Shown: piece by piece, positions 5,862-8,094 of the stretch
How the letters are laid out: every line of letters starts with the position of its first letter
Numbering within the stretch: the stretch's first letter is position 1
Origin: Aquamicrobium sp.
GTDB lineage: Bacteria > Pseudomonadota > Alphaproteobacteria > Rhizobiales > Rhizobiaceae
Length of the DNA: 8,094 nucleotides
Direction of reading: 5' to 3'
Assembly: GCA_014860725.1 (NCBI GenBank)
Contig: JACZJD010000621.1
Location: 1 to 8,094, forward strand
The notes under the pieces: generated by a model
What the model was told of the DNA's origin: nothing
The model's input: only the letters and a program-made list of their open reading frames with translations
Databases searched by the model: none
Position numbers and translations under genes: made by a program

Positions 5862-5877
5862 CATCCGCCCGCCGCGA

Positions 5878-5901
5878 CCGGAGAAAGGGCCGGAGAAAGG
5901 G
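5878..5901 (+). repeat. 12-bp tandem duplication doubling the permease ribosome-binding site
   Basis: CCGGAGAAAGGG occurs twice head to tail (5878-5889 and 5890-5901) with no mismatch. Each copy carries GGAG and AAAGGG, good Shine-Dalgarno-like cores. The second copy ends five bases before the permease ATG at 5907 and is properly spaced for initiation; the first could act as a standby site. Copy number could change by slippage. Confidence 0.85.
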
Positions 5902-5906
5902 ATAGC

Positions 5907-6569
5907 ATGTACGTCTGGGATTTCGCGAGCCTGTGGAGCTATCGCTGGCTGTTCCTCAGCGGCACGGGCATCACCGTCGGCCTGACGATCGCCATCGTCG
6001 TGCTGGGCCTTCTCGCCGGCCTGGTCGCCGGCCTGGCGCAGCTTTCGCGCTTCTCGGCGCTGCGATGGATCTCGTGGGCCTATATCGAGGCCTTCCGCTG
6101 CACGCCGCTGCTCGTCCAGCTCCTGTGGTTCTACTACGCGCTGCCGATCCTGACCGGCATCGAGATGACGGCGTGGACGGCGGCGGTGCTGACGCTGTCG
6201 CTCTACGGCGGTTCCTTCTATGCCGAGATCATCCGCGGCGGCATCGTCTCCATCGACAAGGGCCAGAGCGAGGCGGGGCTGGCGCTCGGCATGACGCCGC
6301 GCCGCGTCATGCGCCGCATCGTGCTGCCGCAGGCGATCAAGCGCATGATCCCGCCGCTGATGAACCAGTCGATCATCCAGTTCAAGAACACGTCGCTGGT
6401 CTCCGTCCTCGCGGTGCCGGACCTGCTTTATCAGGGCCAGGTCGCGGCCATGGACACCTACCGGCCGCTCGAGGTCTACTCGCTGATCGCGGTGATCTAC
6501 TTCGTCGTTCTCGTGCCTCTCACCGCCATCGTGAAGAGAAGCGAGAAGTATCTGGCCCGCAGCGATTGA
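5907..6569 (+). CDS. Polar-amino-acid ABC transporter permease (HisM/GlnP type)
   Basis: A 220-residue inner-membrane permease of the His/Glu/Gln/Arg/opine family. Hydrophobic segments are visible at about 15-45 ([20 protein letters not shown]), 65-83, 88-105 and 190-208. The cytoplasmic EAA loop, which docks on the ATPase, is clear at 122-142: [21 protein letters not shown]. It is followed by the family block [17 protein letters not shown] (148-164). Length is typical. Importers of this family often use two different permeases, but only one lies between the binding protein and the ATPase here, so this one either works as a homodimer or has a partner gene outside the window. The duplicated ribosome-binding site lies just upstream; the stop is 8 bases before the ATPase start, so the two are surely co-transcribed. 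Confidence 0.95.
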   Translation: MYVWDFASLWSYRWLFLSGTGITVGLTIAIVVLGLLAGLVAGLAQLSRFSALRWISWAYIEAFRCTPLLVQLLWFYYALPILTGIEMTAWTAAVLTLSLYGGSFYAEIIRGGIVSIDKGQSEAGLALGMTPRRVMRRIVLPQAIKRMIPPLMNQSIIQFKNTSLVSVLAVPDLLYQGQVAAMDTYRPLEVYSLIAVIYFVVLVPLTAIVKRSEKYLARSD

Positions 6570-6577
6570 GGCGCACG

Positions 6578-7375
6578 ATGAACGCTCCCGAATCCACGAC
6601 CGAGCCCAAGATCGAGATTTCCGGCCTGCGCAAGCAGTTCGGCTCCAACATCGTCCTGCGCGACGTCAACTGCACGGTCGAGGCCGGCGGCGTCATCGCG
6701 CTGATCGGGCCGTCGGGCTCGGGCAAGTCGACGCTGCTGCGCTGCATGAACCTGCTCGTCATTCCCGAGGGCGGCCGCATCCGCATCGGCAAGGACAGCT
6801 TCGTCTTCGACGGCAAGACCCGCCTGCCGAGCGCCAGGGAGCAGGCGCGCTTCCGCTCCGGCACCGGCATGGTGTTCCAGCACTTCAACCTGTTCCCGCA
6901 CATGACCGTGCTCGGCAACGTGATGGAGGGGCCGGTCTCGGTGCGCAACATGGCGAAGGCCGAGGCCGAGGCGATCGCCCGCAAGCTCCTCGGCAAGGTC
7001 GGGCTTTCCGACAAGGTCGACGCCTTCCCCAATCAGCTTTCCGGCGGCCAGAAGCAGCGCGTGGCCATCGCCCGCGCGCTCGCCATGGAGCCGGAGGTGA
7101 TGCTGTTCGACGAGGCGACCTCGGCGCTCGACCCCGAGCTCGTCGGCGAGGTGCTGGCGGTGATGCGGGATCTCGCCGCCGAGGGCATGACCATGGTAAT
7201 CGTCACCCACGAGATCGGCTTCGCCCGCGAGGTCGCCGACCGGGTGCTGTTCATGCGCGACGGCGTCATCGTCGAGGAAGGCCCGGCGCGCGAGGTGATC
7301 GACAATCCGAAGGAAGAGGCGACGCGCACCTTCCTGAGCCATTTCCACAACAGGCAGGACGGCCCCTCGGCCTGA
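6578..7375 (+). CDS. Polar-amino-acid ABC transporter ATPase (HisP/GlnQ type)
   Basis: A 265-residue cytoplasmic ATPase that powers the importer. All nucleotide-binding motifs are present and intact: Walker [10 protein letters not shown] (44-52), Q-loop Gln101 in [10 protein letters not shown], signature LSGGQKQR (154-161), Walker [13 protein letters not shown] (174-185) with catalytic Glu179, and switch His211 in VTHE. The [15 protein letters not shown] and [17 protein letters not shown] stretches are typical of the amino-acid importer branch. The start at 6578 is chosen because GAGG lies six bases upstream and the N-terminus then has the usual length before the first strand ([11 protein letters not shown]). 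A frame open further upstream runs through the permease gene and is not coding. A short hydrophilic tail (258-265) ends the protein. Confidence 0.96.
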   Translation: MNAPESTTEPKIEISGLRKQFGSNIVLRDVNCTVEAGGVIALIGPSGSGKSTLLRCMNLLVIPEGGRIRIGKDSFVFDGKTRLPSAREQARFRSGTGMVFQHFNLFPHMTVLGNVMEGPVSVRNMAKAEAEAIARKLLGKVGLSDKVDAFPNQLSGGQKQRVAIARALAMEPEVMLFDEATSALDPELVGEVLAVMRDLAAEGMTMVIVTHEIGFAREVADRVLFMRDGVIVEEGPAREVIDNPKEEATRTFLSHFHNRQDGPSA

Positions 7376-7408
7376 CCCGCCTGCGAGCGCAACGGGGGGG
7401 CGTCGCGC

Positions 7409-8094
7409 ATGAGCAACCAGCGACGGGGCGGCCTTGCGGTCGCGGTGATCGGCGGCGGGGTGGTCGGCCTCACCGCGGCGCTCGAATGCCAGCGCGCCGG
7501 CCACGAGGTGATCCTGATCGACCCCGACCGGCCGGGCGGGCGGCAGGCCGCCTCCTACGGCAACGGCACCTGGATCAACCCCGGCGCGGTGATGCCGCTC
7601 TCCGTGCCCGGCCTGTGGCGCGAGGTGCCGGGCTACCTCACCGACAGGTCGAGCCCCTTCGCCATCCGCTGGCCCTACCTGCCGCTTCTCGCGCCGTGGC
7701 TCGTCCGCTTCGTGCTGGCCGGCAGCACGTGGGAGAAGGTCGAGGCCTGCGCGCAGGCGCGCCATCTCCTCAACCGCGGCGCGGTCGAGGCCCACGCCGC
7801 CTATGCCGAGGAGGCGGGCGTCGGCCATCTCGTGCGCCGGCGCGGCACCTGGTTCCTCTATCGCGACCGCGGCGAATACGAGGCCGAGGCGCGCGGCTGG
7901 GCGATCCGCCGCCGGCTCGGCATCCCCTTCACCGAGATCGGCGAGGAGGAGCTGCACGCGCTCGAGCCGGCGCTCGGACCCCGTTACCGCTTCGCCGTGC
8001 GGATGGACGAGGCCGGCAACTTCACCGATCCGGGCGCCTACTGCACCGCGCTCGCCGCGCTCCTCGAAAAGCGCGGCGGGCGCGGTGCAGTAGG
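7409..8094 (+). CDS. FAD-dependent D-amino-acid oxidoreductase (DadA family), 5' part
   Basis: The first 228 codons of a DAO-type flavoenzyme; the frame is open to the window end, so the C-terminus is missing. The FAD dinucleotide fold is clear: VAVIGGGVVGLTAALECQRAG (11-31) with the GGGVVG glycines at 15-20 and Asp38 closing the second strand. ASYGNGTWINPGAVMPLSVPG resembles the FGNAG-x-I-x-PG...PG block of D-amino-acid dehydrogenase DadA and D-hydroxyproline dehydrogenases. Such enzymes oxidise an amino acid to its imine or 2-oxo acid, usually at the membrane without a fused transporter. The start is secure: the stop of the ATPase gene is in the same frame 36 bases upstream and no other ATG, GTG or TTG lies between. 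The G7 run (7394-7400) stands in for a ribosome-binding site. It follows the importer by 33 bases, so it probably acts on the imported compound. Confidence 0.9.
   Translation, partial: MSNQRRGGLAVAVIGGGVVGLTAALECQRAGHEVILIDPDRPGGRQAASYGNGTWINPGAVMPLSVPGLWREVPGYLTDRSSPFAIRWPYLPLLAPWLVRFVLAGSTWEKVEACAQARHLLNRGAVEAHAAYAEEAGVGHLVRRRGTWFLYRDRGEYEAEARGWAIRRRLGIPFTEIGEEELHALEPALGPRYRFAVRMDEAGNFTDPGAYCTALAALLEKRGGRGAV

Noticed and set aside
7394..7400. G7 run as a phase-variation tract
   Set aside because: It is short and outside the coding frame, in a very GC-rich context; chance is the simpler explanation, though a spacing effect on initiation cannot be excluded.
6497..7957. Minus-strand frame opposite the ATPase and the last gene
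   Set aside because: Antisense to a protein with every ABC ATPase motif; composition is typical of shadow frames.
1..8094. CRISPR arrays, tRNA or rRNA genes, transposases, toxin-antitoxin or phage genes
   Set aside because: No regularly spaced repeats, no cloverleaf or rRNA sequence, and no protein motifs of these classes were seen on either strand.

Overview
The window is GC-rich, protein-dense DNA with strong G/C bias at third codon positions. Dispersed-repeat sequence of the 'GTCATCCCGGCC... / ...GGCCGGGATGACG' kind lies at its left edge. Together with the gene types, this suggests an alphaproteobacterium, most likely of the Hyphomicrobiales (rhizobia and relatives). No rRNA, tRNA, CRISPR array or transposase gene is visible.

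Layout. Positions 1-247 hold a large imperfect palindrome (6-179) downstream of the first gene. On the minus strand lie an FMN-dependent alpha-hydroxy-acid dehydrogenase (248-1420) and, upstream of it, an XRE-cupin transcriptional regulator (1507-2181). An AT-rich divergent control region (about 2182-2420) follows, with a 16-bp palindromic operator candidate (2290-2305). On the plus strand, what looks like one operon runs to the window end. It comprises a possible 24-codon leader ORF (2421-2495), a DapA/N-acetylneuraminate-lyase superfamily lyase (2492-3391), a GlcD/D2HGDH-type FAD oxidase (3407-4837), and a polar-amino-acid ABC importer made of a periplasmic binding protein (4974-5822), a permease (5907-6569) and an ATPase (6578-7375). 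It ends with the first 228 codons of a DadA-type FAD amino-acid oxidoreductase (7409-8094, cut by the window).

How the genes may work together (inference). The set reads as a substrate-inducible catabolic cassette. The importer brings in an amino acid or amino-acid-like compound, and the DadA-like enzyme oxidises its C-N bond to an imine or 2-oxo acid. The DapA-like Schiff-base lyase then cleaves or deaminates the product, and the two flavin hydroxy-acid dehydrogenases handle 2-hydroxy acids. The cupin domain of the divergent regulator probably senses the substrate or an intermediate. The nearest known logic is hydroxyproline catabolism (DapA-like deaminase plus DadA-like oxidase plus ABC importer). 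However, the two hydroxy-acid dehydrogenases are not part of that textbook pathway, and no epimerase or aldehyde dehydrogenase is inside this window. The true substrate is therefore open.

Non-coding details that stand out are the left-edge palindrome, the leader ORF with nested stems overlapping the lyase start by ATGA, a 14-bp-stem hairpin between the binding-protein and permease genes, and a perfect 12-bp tandem duplication that doubles the permease ribosome-binding site.
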